From: Thalassospiraceae bacterium LMO-SO8
GTDB taxonomy: Bacteria > Pseudomonadota > Alphaproteobacteria > Rhodospirillales > Casp-alpha2
Reading direction: 5' to 3'
Assembly: GCA_031655335.1 (NCBI GenBank)
Contig: CP134226.1
Location: 558,001-622,000 of the forward strand
Length of the DNA: 64,000 nucleotides
Shown: in pieces, positions 48,557-57,617 of the stretch
Position numbering within the stretch: position 1 is the first letter of the stretch
Layout of the letters: each line of letters begins with the position of its first letter
Notes under the pieces: generated by a model
The model's input: only the letters and a program-made list of their open reading frames with translations
The model's database searches: none
Told to the model about the DNA's origin: nothing
Made by a program: the position numbers and the translations under genes

Positions 48557-49735
48557 ATGATCGACGCCGACGACTTCCTGACCCCGCTGCGCGCGCGGGG
48601 CTTCGACTTCTTCACGGGCGTGCCCTGCTCGTTCCTGACGCCGCTGATCAACAAGGTGGTCGGCGGCGCCGGGGCGGGCGGCGGGGCCAACGTGCGGCTC
48701 GACTACGTGCCGGCGGCAAGCGAGGGCGAGGCCGTGGCCATCGCGTCGGGCGCCTGGCTGGCCGGGCGCGGCACGGTGGTGATGTTCCAGAACTCAGGAT
48801 TGGGCAACGCGGTCAATCCGCTGACGTCGCTCAACCATCCGTTCCGCATCCCGTCCCTGGTGGTCACCACCTGGCGGGGGGCCCCGGGGTTGAAGGACGA
48901 ACCCCAGCACGAGGTCATGGGCGAGATCACGCCGGACCTGCTCGACGTCATCCGCATCCCGCACCTGCCCTTCCCGACCGAGGCGGCGACGGTCGAACCC
49001 GCCCTGAAAGTGGCCCTGAGCTACATGGACGCCGAAAACCTGCCCTTCGCCTTCATCATGGAGAAGGGCAGCGTGAGGGACGACGGCCTGGACGCCACGT
49101 CCCTGCCCGCCCCCGACCTGGGCCCGGTGACCGACCTGTTCACCGGCGCAGACCTGCCGGGACGCATGCGGTCGATGGAAGCCGTGCTGGAGGTTCTGCC
49201 CGAGGACGCCGGCATCATCGCCACCACGGGCAAGTGCGGGCGCGAGCTGTTCACCATCGAGGACCGCAAGCAGCACCTGTACCAGGTCGGCTCCATGGGC
49301 GGGGCCGCCGGCATGGGGCTGGGGGCGGCGCTCAACGTCACCTCGCCCATCGTCGTGTTCGACGGCGACGGGGCCGCCCTGATGAAGCTGGGGTCCATGG
49401 CGACCATCGGGGCCATGGCGCCCACCAACCTGATCCATATGGTGTTCGACAACGGGACCTACGATTCCACGGGCGGCCAGCCGACCACGGCCCCCGCCGT
49501 GCGCTTCGCCCGCGTCGCGCAGGCCTGCGGCTATGCCGCCGGCTGGGAGACCGACAGCCTGGACGGCCTCAAGCAGGCCGTCACGGAAGCCCTCAAGACC
49601 CCCGGCCCGCACCTGATCCACATGAAGATCGCGCCCGGTTCCATGAAGGAGCTGGGCCGCCCGACCGTGACCCCGCCCGAGGTCGCGCGCCGGTTCCGCG
49701 ATTTCCTGACCCCTTACCGCAAGACAGGGGGCTAA
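48557..49735 (+). CDS. Phosphonopyruvate decarboxylase
   Basis: A thiamine-diphosphate enzyme of 392 residues. The N-terminal half has FFTGVPCSFLTPLINKV and YVPAASEGEAVAIASGAWLAG. The C-terminal half has the TPP motif VFDGDGAALMKLGSMATIGAM and ends near VFDNGTYDSTGGQPTT. The pattern matches Ppd/AepY, which makes phosphonoacetaldehyde in the pathway to 2-aminoethylphosphonate. It is the second step after the mutase encoded upstream. No aminoethylphosphonate transaminase gene is adjacent. Confidence 0.93.
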   Translation: MIDADDFLTPLRARGFDFFTGVPCSFLTPLINKVVGGAGAGGGANVRLDYVPAASEGEAVAIASGAWLAGRGTVVMFQNSGLGNAVNPLTSLNHPFRIPSLVVTTWRGAPGLKDEPQHEVMGEITPDLLDVIRIPHLPFPTEAATVEPALKVALSYMDAENLPFAFIMEKGSVRDDGLDATSLPAPDLGPVTDLFTGADLPGRMRSMEAVLEVLPEDAGIIATTGKCGRELFTIEDRKQHLYQVGSMGGAAGMGLGAALNVTSPIVVFDGDGAALMKLGSMATIGAMAPTNLIHMVFDNGTYDSTGGQPTTAPAVRFARVAQACGYAAGWETDSLDGLKQAVTEALKTPGPHLIHMKIAPGSMKELGRPTVTPPEVARRFRDFLTPYRKTGG

Positions 49736-49736
49736 T

Positions 49737-51338
49737 TCAGCCCACCGCCGCCGCCCGTTCGCCCGCCAGTTCATGGCGGAGGCCCAGATAGAGGCTCAGG
49801 CACATCGCCAGCAGGATCACCGTGAACGGCAGTCCGACGCAGATCGCCGCCGCCTGCAGCGCGCCGAGCGCATCCGCCCCGCCGCCGAACAGCAGAGCCC
49901 CCGCGACCACGCCTTCGATCACCGCCCAGAAAATACGCTGAACCACGGGGGCATCAAGCTTGCCGCCGGCGGTGATGCTGTCGATCACCAGCGAGCCGGA
50001 ATCCGACGAGGTGACAAAGAACACCAGCACCAGACAGATGGCGACGAAGGACGTGACCGAGGCCAACGGCAGGTTTTCGAGCATCTGGAACATGGCCAGC
50101 GACACGTCTTCAAGGCCATCTGCCAGCCCGCCCATGTCGGCCTCGACCTGATACAGGGCGGAGCCGCCGAACACGGCCATCCACACCAGCGTCACCAGGG
50201 TCGGCACCAGCAGCACGGCGACGATGAACTGACGCACGGTGCGGCCGCGCGACACCCGGGCGATGAACATGCCGACGAAGGGCGACCAGGAAATCCACCA
50301 GGCCCAGTAGAACACGGTCCAGCCGTGGAAGAATTTCTCGTCCTCGCGCCCGATCCAGTTACTGAGCGGCACGATGGTGGTGATGTAGCTTTTGCCGGTC
50401 TCCAGGACATTGGACACGAGATCGCCCGTCGGCCCGACCACGAACACGAAGGCCAAAAGCAGCGCCGCCATGACCATGTTGATCTGGGACAGAACCTTCA
50501 CCCCGCCGTCGAGGCCGCGCACCACGGAAAACACGGCGACGGCGGTGACGCCGCAGATGATGGCGATCTGCACGTTGATGGTGTTGGGAATGTCGAACAG
50601 GAAATGAAGGCCGCTCGCCGCCTGCTGGGCGCCAAAGCCCAGCGACGTGGCCAGACCGAACAGGGTCGCCAACACGGCGACCGTGTCGATCCCATGGCCG
50701 AACCAGCCCCAGGCGCGATCCTGGATCAACGGATAGAAGCCGGAGCGGATCGTCAGCGGCAAACCCTTGTTGTAGGTGAAGAACGCCAACGACAGCCCGA
50801 CCACCGCATAGATCGCCCACGGATGAAGCCCCCAATGAAACATGGTCGCGCTGAGCGCCGCATCGGCGCCGCCGGGGGTGCGGGGCTCCACCCCCAGGGG
50901 CGTGCCGAACCAGTTCGTGTAATAGGCCGTGGGTTCCGCCACGGACCAGAACATCAGCCCGATCCCCATGCCCGCGGCGAACAGCATGGAGAACCAGGAC
51001 ATCACGGAAAATTCCGGCGTCGCGTCGGGCCCGCCCAGGCGGATGTTCCCCACGGGCAGGAAAATCAGCGCCACACAGAACAGGACAAACACATTGGCCC
51101 CGGCCATGAACAGCCAGTCGAAATGATCGATGGACCATGATTTGGCGCCGTCGAATAATATTTTCGCCGGGCCCGGCGCCATCAACGTACCAATAACAAA
51201 TAAAAGAACAAAAATTGCTGAGATCCAGAATACAGGATGGTGAATGTCCATACCAAATTTCTGAATATTATCCTGACCTGTTTCGTATTCAGTGTCGTAA
51301 ATATCTTCCACAAATACTTTCCCTGTTGTCCATCTCAT
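49737..51338 (-). CDS. BCCT-family osmolyte transporter
   Basis: This 533-residue protein has twelve predicted membrane segments and the BCCT motif FYWAWWISWSPFVGMFIARVSRGRT (positions about 330-355). Members carry glycine betaine, carnitine, choline or related quaternary amines with Na+ or H+. It ends one base before the decarboxylase gene's end, so the two genes converge tightly. Substrate cannot be decided, and a phosphonate link is only by position. The N-terminal 30 residues are hydrophilic and acidic. Confidence 0.92.
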   Translation of the reverse strand: MRWTTGKVFVEDIYDTEYETGQDNIQKFGMDIHHPVFWISAIFVLLFVIGTLMAPGPAKILFDGAKSWSIDHFDWLFMAGANVFVLFCVALIFLPVGNIRLGGPDATPEFSVMSWFSMLFAAGMGIGLMFWSVAEPTAYYTNWFGTPLGVEPRTPGGADAALSATMFHWGLHPWAIYAVVGLSLAFFTYNKGLPLTIRSGFYPLIQDRAWGWFGHGIDTVAVLATLFGLATSLGFGAQQAASGLHFLFDIPNTINVQIAIICGVTAVAVFSVVRGLDGGVKVLSQINMVMAALLLAFVFVVGPTGDLVSNVLETGKSYITTIVPLSNWIGREDEKFFHGWTVFYWAWWISWSPFVGMFIARVSRGRTVRQFIVAVLLVPTLVTLVWMAVFGGSALYQVEADMGGLADGLEDVSLAMFQMLENLPLASVTSFVAICLVLVFFVTSSDSGSLVIDSITAGGKLDAPVVQRIFWAVIEGVVAGALLFGGGADALGALQAAAICVGLPFTVILLAMCLSLYLGLRHELAGERAAAVG

Positions 51339-51483
51339 ACTTTCTATCTGATATGCATATTAACGAATTACCCCCGCCGCCGTGAACCCCTGGGCAGGCA
51401 TTCTTAAAAAAAACGGCGTCCGGCCCCGCCCACGGCGGGATCGCGTGGAACAAAATGACGATTTTATGGAATTGTACGTATTG

Positions 51484-51936
51484 CTAGGAGCAACTGGCGC
51501 CGGGCGGCGTCGCGCCGGCGGGAGTCACGATCACCGCGACCCGCTCGATCTGCTTGTCGCCGACGATGTCGGCGATGGTGGCGTGCAGGGTGCGGTCCAG
51601 GTCCGACGGGATGGTCGTTCCGGTGGGGCTGGACGCCCTGACCCTTTCCCTGATCAAACGCGCCGCGGCGGACTGAACCGTTTTCGCCCGCGCACAAACG
51701 ACCGCCCGTTCGGCGGCGCCGGGCACGGTCAGGCTCAAGGACACCAGCACCACATCGTCGGGCGCCCCCAGTATAAGCGGGATCGGCGACAGGGTGACGA
51801 TATGGGGCGTCAACCGTGCCTCCTGGCCCGTCGGCCCCGCGCCCTTGAGATCATAACTCAAGCCTGTCATGGCCACGGCCGCGAGGATCGCGCCGGTGGC
51901 ACCGCATGTCAGCATCAGGCCCTTGGTAAAATTCAT
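51484..51936 (-). CDS. Hypothetical exported or membrane-anchored protein
   Basis: ATG 51936 has a GGAAGGG box 7 nt upstream. The 150-residue product starts with one hydrophobic segment (KGLMLTCGATGAILAAVAM) and continues with TPHIVTLSPIPLILGAPDDV, LVSLSLTVPG and a helical part that ends near VAVIVTPAGATPPGASCS. The beta-then-helix order after a single anchor loosely resembles FliL-like proteins, but I do not assign that. Cysteine close to the C-terminus. It stands between the BCCT and methyltransferase genes. Confidence 0.6.
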   Translation of the reverse strand: MNFTKGLMLTCGATGAILAAVAMTGLSYDLKGAGPTGQEARLTPHIVTLSPIPLILGAPDDVVLVSLSLTVPGAAERAVVCARAKTVQSAAARLIRERVRASSPTGTTIPSDLDRTLHATIADIVGDKQIERVAVIVTPAGATPPGASCS

Positions 51937-52173
51937 CGAAGCCCTTCCCGCACACTCTGGACTGCCTTCGTCGATATCTGGGCGATAGTTAAGGCGCGCG
52001 CACCGGATGGCCTCAACGCCTTTGAGGGAGCATAGACCTAAATCTACAACCATTATACGTGAAAGATCGCCCGCGCCCGAACCCCGCCGGGCGCCGGTTT
52101 TGGACATTGTGGAAACGCATGCTAGGGTCGCCGCATACGATCAACGGAAAATCAGGACTGGAGACGGCACCCC

Positions 52174-53196
52174 ATGGATGGACGCCTGGTGGAAACGGCT
52201 GAGGACGTATCGCAACTTGCCTTCGGATTCATGGCCTCGAAGGCGCTGTTCGCGGCGCTACACGTTGACGTGTTCACGGTGCTGGCGGACGGGGCGAAAA
52301 CCTCGGCCGAGATTTCCAAGGAAACCGGCATTCCCGCCAACCGCATCACCACCCTGATGACCGCGCTGACCAGCGTCGGCCTGGTCGACCGATCCGACGA
52401 CGAGATCTATGCCAATTCGCCGGGGGCCGAGGCCTTCCTTGCGCGCGGCGCCAAGTACGATTTCGGCGACTACCTGCGCTATCAGATCGACCGCCAGATG
52501 TATCCGTTTTTGCAGCAGCTGAACGAGGTCATGGACGGCTCCCTCGACCCGGACGCGGTCGACAGCTATCAGCATTGGATGGCCGACCCCAAGCAGGCCG
52601 CGATCTATTCCGAGGCCCAGCATGCGGGCTCTCTCGGCCCCGGCAAGACGTTGGCGCGGCTGGTCGATCTTTCCGGCGCCAAGACGCTGCTCGACGTGGC
52701 CGGCGGCACGGGCGCCATGACCATCCGGCTGCTAGAGGCCAATCCGGAAATGACCTCGACCATCATCGATTTTCCCAACGTGTCCGAACTGGGCTGGCGC
52801 TTCATCACCGAGGCGGGGATGGTCGACCGGGTGCGCTACATCCCCGGCAACGCGTTGCAGATCGCCTGGCCGACGGAACAGGACGCGATCCTCATGTCCT
52901 ATCTGTTTTCCGGCATTCCCGGCGGCGAACTGCCGCGCATGGTGTCCGACGCCTTCGCCAGCCTGGCCCCCGGCGGACGCTTCATGGTCCACGACTTCAT
53001 GGTCGACAACGACCGCCAGGGACCGCCCATGGCCGCCCTGTGGCAGTTACAGCACATGGCCTTCACGCCCGATGCCCGCTCGGTCACCCCGGGCTGGCTC
53101 AAGGCGCAGATGAAGGACGCCGGGTTCCAGGACATCGAGGAACACGAAATGGTCCCCGGCCTGACGCGGCTGGTGGTCGGAACGAAACCCGCCTAA
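52174..53196 (+). CDS. O-methyltransferase family 2-like SAM methyltransferase
   Basis: The 340-residue protein has an N-terminal winged-helix dimerisation domain (KALFAALHVDVFTVLADGA, SAEISKETGIPANRITTLM). The C-terminal SAM domain has motif I LLDVAGGTGAMTIRLLE and DFPNVSEL, the layout of plant-type and bacterial acetylserotonin/carminomycin O-methyltransferases. Members methylate hydroxyls of small aromatic compounds. A catalytic His, expected in the motif near FMVHDFMVDN, cannot be assigned with confidence. It is divergent from the gene at 51484. Confidence 0.85.
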   Translation: MDGRLVETAEDVSQLAFGFMASKALFAALHVDVFTVLADGAKTSAEISKETGIPANRITTLMTALTSVGLVDRSDDEIYANSPGAEAFLARGAKYDFGDYLRYQIDRQMYPFLQQLNEVMDGSLDPDAVDSYQHWMADPKQAAIYSEAQHAGSLGPGKTLARLVDLSGAKTLLDVAGGTGAMTIRLLEANPEMTSTIIDFPNVSELGWRFITEAGMVDRVRYIPGNALQIAWPTEQDAILMSYLFSGIPGGELPRMVSDAFASLAPGGRFMVHDFMVDNDRQGPPMAALWQLQHMAFTPDARSVTPGWLKAQMKDAGFQDIEEHEMVPGLTRLVVGTKPA

Positions 53197-53402
53197 CTGG
53201 CCGACCGTCCGCCGGCCCCGTCCTTGCCGCGGACGGGCCCCGTGCGCTGCGCGTTCTTGTCTCTGACGCAGACCGCCTGATCGACATGGGCGATCACCAG
53301 TTCCCGTTCCTCGAAACAGCCGATCATCGTGCCATGAACCGAATGGATTTTCGCGTCGAGCGCCCCGGCAACGATCGTAAGGGTAATAAGGATCCAACTC
53401 AT
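53193..53402 (-). CDS. Small hypothetical protein
   Basis: ATG 53402 has an AAGGAGA box 8 nt upstream. The 69-residue product begins MSWILITLTIVAGALDAK, a likely signal or anchor segment, and ends in a charged tail (KNAQRTGPVRGKDGAGG). Its stop overlaps the methyltransferase stop by 4 nt tail to tail. No family is recognised, and the support is mainly the ribosome binding site and N-terminal segment. Confidence 0.5.
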   Translation of the reverse strand: MSWILITLTIVAGALDAKIHSVHGTMIGCFEERELVIAHVDQAVCVRDKNAQRTGPVRGKDGAGGRSAS

Positions 53403-53580
53403 GCATCGGTCTCCTTGCATCGCTCCCAGAGCCTGATTTTACCACGCAGGCCGGGAATGGCCGCACGTCCATTCGTAAAACCTTGTGAAAGCCGATAACC
53501 GGCGAAACTGGCCGCAGAGCGCATCCCCGGTTAATCTTTCGCAGGAATTCTTGTCATCCAGCCCGCCGGGAGGAACCGCC

Positions 53581-55074
53581 ATGCGCGTCGTCATCGCCAT
53601 GATGAAGCACGAAACCAACACCTTTTCGCCGGTGCCGACGCCGATCGAACGGTTCGCCCGCGCCATCCCCCTGCCTTACGAAGGGGATGCCGCCTACAAA
53701 GCCTTCAAAGGCACCGGCAGCGGCACGGGCGGCTTCATCGACCTGGCGGAAGAGGCCGGGGCCGAGATCGTCATCCCTATCGCCGCCAACGCCGCACCGT
53801 CGGGCCCCGTGGCCGACGCCGCCTTCGACTACATGGCGACGCGCATCGTGGACGCGGTCAGGGCCGGCTGCGACGCCCTGTTCCTCGACCTGCACGGCGC
53901 CATGGTGACGGACAGCCGCGAGGACGGCGAGGGCAGCCTGATCCAACAGATCCGCGCCGTCGCCCCCGACCTGCCCATCGCCGTGGCGCTCGACATGCAC
54001 ACCAACCTCTATCCCGACCTGGCGGAAAACGTGACCTGCCTCGCGGGCTATCAGACCTATCCCCACATCGACCACTACGAAACCGCGCGGCGCGCCGGGC
54101 GGCCCGTCTACGCCATGTTGCGGGGCGAGGCCCGGCCGACGATCGCCTGGGGCAACCGGCCCATGCTGCCCCATGTCATGCGCCAGGGCTCGGACAATTT
54201 CCCCAACAAGGACTTGCAGGAAATGACCCGGCGCATGGAGCGGGAAGGCGCCTTGACCGCCTCCCTGTTCACGGGCTTTCCCCATGCGGATATCTACAAT
54301 GCCGGTGTCTCCGCCGTGGTGGTGACCGACGGCGACCGGGCGCTCGCCGAGAAATTCCGGGACGAGCTTCTCGATTTCGCCTGGAACGAGCGCAAGGCCT
54401 TCGTCTACGAGATCGAACCCCTGGAAAGCTCCATCGCCCGCGCGACGGAAATCAAAAAGGGCGACGGCCCGGTCGTTTTGCTGGACCATTACGACAACGC
54501 AGCCTCCGGCGGCACGCAGGACACCATGACCGTTCTGGCGGCGATCCTGGACGCCGGGCTGGACGATGTCGCCGCCTTCGCGATCTGCGATCCCGACGCG
54601 GTCCAGAAGATGACCCAGGCCGGCATCGGCGCGGAGATCACCCTGGACCTCGGCGGCAAGGTCGACATGCCCGCCATCGGCGAGACGGGCAAGCCGCTGA
54701 CCGTCACCGGGCGGGTCAAGGTGTTGACCGACGGCATCTACAAGAACAAGGGCCCCGCCAACCGCGGCGTAACCATGGACATGGGACCAAGCGGCGTGCT
54801 CGACACCGGCCGCGTGCAGATCTGCGTGATCTCGCGCCAGCAGGAACCCAACGACACGGCCTGCTTCACGTCCCTGGGCATCGCCCCCGAGGAAAAGACC
54901 TTCCTGATGCTGAAAAGCCGCATTCACTACCGCGCCGGGTTCGGCAAGCTCGCGAAACAGGTCATCGAATGCGCCGGCACCGGCGTCTGCGGCTCCGACT
55001 ATTCGAAGCTGAATTTCAAGAACGTGCGGCGACCGATCTATCCGTTGGATAATTTGAATGATCCGATGTCATAG
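53581..55074 (+). CDS. M81-family (MlrC-type) metallopeptidase
   Basis: A GGGAGGA box 8 nt before ATG 53581 fixes the start (497 residues). The DUF1485/MlrC N-terminal domain has MMKHETNTFSPVPT and FLDLHGAMVTDSREDGEG, and the metal site AVALDMHTNLYPDLAEN. Its C-terminal DUF domain has LLDHYDNAASGGTQDT and VGRKVDMPAIGETGKPLT-like segments. MlrC degrades linear microcystin in sphingomonads; the wider family probably cleaves other peptides or amides. It is convergent with the ATP-grasp gene. Confidence 0.88.
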   Translation: MRVVIAMMKHETNTFSPVPTPIERFARAIPLPYEGDAAYKAFKGTGSGTGGFIDLAEEAGAEIVIPIAANAAPSGPVADAAFDYMATRIVDAVRAGCDALFLDLHGAMVTDSREDGEGSLIQQIRAVAPDLPIAVALDMHTNLYPDLAENVTCLAGYQTYPHIDHYETARRAGRPVYAMLRGEARPTIAWGNRPMLPHVMRQGSDNFPNKDLQEMTRRMEREGALTASLFTGFPHADIYNAGVSAVVVTDGDRALAEKFRDELLDFAWNERKAFVYEIEPLESSIARATEIKKGDGPVVLLDHYDNAASGGTQDTMTVLAAILDAGLDDVAAFAICDPDAVQKMTQAGIGAEITLDLGGKVDMPAIGETGKPLTVTGRVKVLTDGIYKNKGPANRGVTMDMGPSGVLDTGRVQICVISRQQEPNDTACFTSLGIAPEEKTFLMLKSRIHYRAGFGKLAKQVIECAGTGVCGSDYSKLNFKNVRRPIYPLDNLNDPMS

Positions 55075-55096
55075 GGCGGCCCCTACGCGTGCCGAT

Positions 55097-56173
55097 CTAT
55101 CCGCGCGACAAGCCGTTGTCTGCGATCCTTAAAATCATCTGCTCATAGCTCAAGTCGAGATTGAGCGAACAGGCTCTGTAAAAGTATCCCTTGCGAAGGC
55201 CCGGCATGAGGTTTGCCTCGACGAAGTGGGGGACCTGATCATGATTCATCATGATATCGATGCGGCCGAACGATTTCCCGCCTAACGCCCTGAATGCCGC
55301 TTTCGCCAGTTCGGAAAGCTGCTCATGAACCCCGGGGTCTGAAACCGCGAGAACCTTCTCCCCGTCGTTCTTCTTGATTTCATAATCAAGAATTCGATTT
55401 CCGTTCTCGTTTTCCTCAACAATGATTTCAATGGGCATCGCCGTAAGGATTCCGGTCGCGGCGTCCTCTAGAATTCCAACGCTGTATTCTTTTCCGGACA
55501 AATAGCTTTCCGCCAAAGAACGCGCATTTTGGACCCTGTGGATCTCAGATACTTTTTCCGCGAAATCGGTGAAACAACTCACGACGGAATTGGCGTCCAC
55601 GCCCCGGCTATCGCCGCCTGTAATCGGCTTAACGAACAAGGGGAACGCGATCGGGATTGACTCGGCGGTTGGGTGTTCTCCGGGAAGCGTGGTGAAATGC
55701 AGCGCCGTGGCGATGCCCGCTTCCTGCACAATGCATTTGGCGCGGCTTTTATCCGATTCACGATCCAGCGCTTTTCTGCCCGATGCGATATAGGGAATGC
55801 CGAACGTATCCAGATAGTCGTTCAGCCATAGCGTTTTACCGAAAAAATCAAAATACTTTACGCCTGAAAAAACCAGGTCCGGGTTTCTTGAAACCAACCG
55901 TTCCAAATCATCATGTGAGTTGATTTCCGTTATTCTAACCGATTGATAGTAATCCGATAAAATCCCCTGAATAATTTTTCCATCCAGAACGATGCCAACG
56001 TTCTTTTGGTTTTGCGTGACGTCCGCCGGCTTGGGAACTGTAACAATCTCAATCGTCTTTTGGATTTTCCCAGACGAAAAATCCACGTCTCTCAAAGCCT
56101 GCGCTTTCAGATAAATGGGCTCACCATAGGTTTGTGTTCCCTCGGGCGCGGTCAAAAGCGGGGCCGTCTCCAT
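55097..56173 (-). CDS. D-Ala-D-Ala-ligase-like ATP-grasp enzyme
   Basis: The ATP-grasp motifs are PLFVKPITGGDSRGVDANS (substrate/phosphate loop), FGRIDIMMNHDQVPHFVEANLMPGL (metal-binding Asp/Glu/Asn) and AESYLSGKEYSVGIL. 358 residues from ATG 56173; a GGAGAAG box lies 8 nt upstream. It would join a carboxylate to an amine using ATP, as in D-Ala-D-Ala ligase or dipeptide/siderophore-type ligases. Base composition is distinctly lower in GC than the neighbours, suggesting transfer. It is convergent with the MlrC-like gene, with a peptide link possible but unproven. Confidence 0.8.
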   Translation of the reverse strand: METAPLLTAPEGTQTYGEPIYLKAQALRDVDFSSGKIQKTIEIVTVPKPADVTQNQKNVGIVLDGKIIQGILSDYYQSVRITEINSHDDLERLVSRNPDLVFSGVKYFDFFGKTLWLNDYLDTFGIPYIASGRKALDRESDKSRAKCIVQEAGIATALHFTTLPGEHPTAESIPIAFPLFVKPITGGDSRGVDANSVVSCFTDFAEKVSEIHRVQNARSLAESYLSGKEYSVGILEDAATGILTAMPIEIIVEENENGNRILDYEIKKNDGEKVLAVSDPGVHEQLSELAKAAFRALGGKSFGRIDIMMNHDQVPHFVEANLMPGLRKGYFYRACSLNLDLSYEQMILRIADNGLSRG

Positions 56174-56491
56174 ATTCAAAACTTCTCCTTATATTTTTCA
56201 TGCACAAAGCGTTTGGAAACACGCACTGGTTCCAGTTTCTCAAATTGCCGGCTGACAATGGTGGTGAACGCGCCCGCGCAGATTTTTTCTACACTCAGCC
56301 AAATAAATTTATCAGAATAATAAATATTTATATACGCAATATTTACTCAATACTTTTTACTTGCATTTATATTTAAAGCGAATAATGCGCTAACCCAACT
56401 TCCTGATTTATCGTCCCGGGCGGTGCGATCGGCGGTTGCGCTGCGCATGGCTTTGCGATACGGCCAAGGAAAGACCGAAGGAAACACCAAG
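56174..56491. other. AT-rich divergent gap
   Basis: No gene is supported. The stretch 56290-56385 is very AT-rich, with short repeats such as AATATTT, and stands out from the GC-rich chromosome. It should hold promoters for the ATP-grasp gene (leftward) and the dehydrogenase gene (rightward), but I cannot place them reliably. Confidence 0.5.
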
Positions 56492-57598
56492 ATGAATGAA
56501 ACCAAATGCACCATCGCCGTGATCCGCGGCGACGGCATCGGCGTCGACGTGACGGACGCGGCCCTGGCCGTGATCGAGGCGGCGCGCGGGCGCACGGGCG
56601 GCTTCCAACTCGTCTGTAACGACCTTGTGGCCGGCGCCGGCTACTTCAAGGAAACGGGACAGGACATGGCGCCGGGGCACGAAGATGCCTCGGCCGAGGC
56701 CGACGCGATCCTGTTGGGCGCCATCGGCCTGCCCGCCGTGCGCCACGCGGACGGCACGGAAATCTCCCCTCATCTGCGGCTTCGCGAACGGTTTCAGTTG
56801 TATGCCGGCGTGCGCCCCGTGAAGGCCTATCCCAACGCGCCCCGGCGCCTGGCCGACCCCCGCGCCGACGCCATCGACCTGATCATCCTCAGGGAATCGA
56901 CGGAAGGCCTGTTCTATTCCGCCGCCGCCAACAAGCGCGAGACCGTGGCCAACGACAGCGAGGTTCAGGACATCCTGCGCATCACCCGGCAGACCTCGGA
57001 AAAGCTGTTCGATTTCGCCTTTCGCTTGGCCGAAAAGCGCAAGGCCAAGGGCGGTAAAGGCATGGTCACCTGCGTCGACAAGGCCAACGTGTTCCGCTCC
57101 ATGGCCTTCTTCCGCAAGATCTTCGACGAACGCAAGGCCGCCTTTCCGGACATCCCCGCGTCCTACAACTACGTCGACGCCCAGGCGCTCGATCTGATCC
57201 GCCGGCCCTGGGATTTCGACGTTCTGGTCATGGAAAACATGTTCGGCGACATCCTGTCGGACCTGGCGGGCGGGTTGGTCGGCGGCATGGGCATGGCGTC
57301 CTGCGCCGAGGTCGGCGACGAACACGCCCTGTTCCAGCCGGCCCACGGATCGGCCCCCGACATCATGGGCCAGGACAAGGCCAATCCGCTGGCCGCCATC
57401 CTGTCGGCGGCGCTGATGCTGGACTACCTGTCGGACAGGCAGGGCGGCCATGCCGGCCTCGCCGACGCGGCCACGGTGATCGAGGACGCCGTGCAACGGG
57501 GGTTCGAGGCGAACCGCCTGCGCCCCATGGAATTCGGCGGCGACATGGGCACGCAGGCCGTCACCCGCGAGGTGATCGACCTGATTTCCGGGGACTAA
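56492..57598 (+). CDS. Isocitrate/isopropylmalate dehydrogenase family enzyme
   Basis: The 368-residue protein has TIAVIRGDGIGVDVTDAAL, RESTEGLFYSAAANKRE and the C-terminal block GMGMASCAEVGDEHALFQPAHGSAPDI with PLAAILSAALMLDYL, the IPMDH/IDH/tartrate dehydrogenase family. It would oxidatively decarboxylate a 2-hydroxy acid with NAD(P)+. LeuB is usually in an operon with leuC/leuD; here it stands alone, so tartrate/D-malate dehydrogenase or another 2-hydroxyacid use is plausible. Start ATG 56492 follows AAGGAAA. Confidence 0.88.
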   Translation: MNETKCTIAVIRGDGIGVDVTDAALAVIEAARGRTGGFQLVCNDLVAGAGYFKETGQDMAPGHEDASAEADAILLGAIGLPAVRHADGTEISPHLRLRERFQLYAGVRPVKAYPNAPRRLADPRADAIDLIILRESTEGLFYSAAANKRETVANDSEVQDILRITRQTSEKLFDFAFRLAEKRKAKGGKGMVTCVDKANVFRSMAFFRKIFDERKAAFPDIPASYNYVDAQALDLIRRPWDFDVLVMENMFGDILSDLAGGLVGGMGMASCAEVGDEHALFQPAHGSAPDIMGQDKANPLAAILSAALMLDYLSDRQGGHAGLADAATVIEDAVQRGFEANRLRPMEFGGDMGTQAVTREVIDLISGD

Positions 57599-57617
57599 CG
57601 CGGGGCTCGAACCGGGC

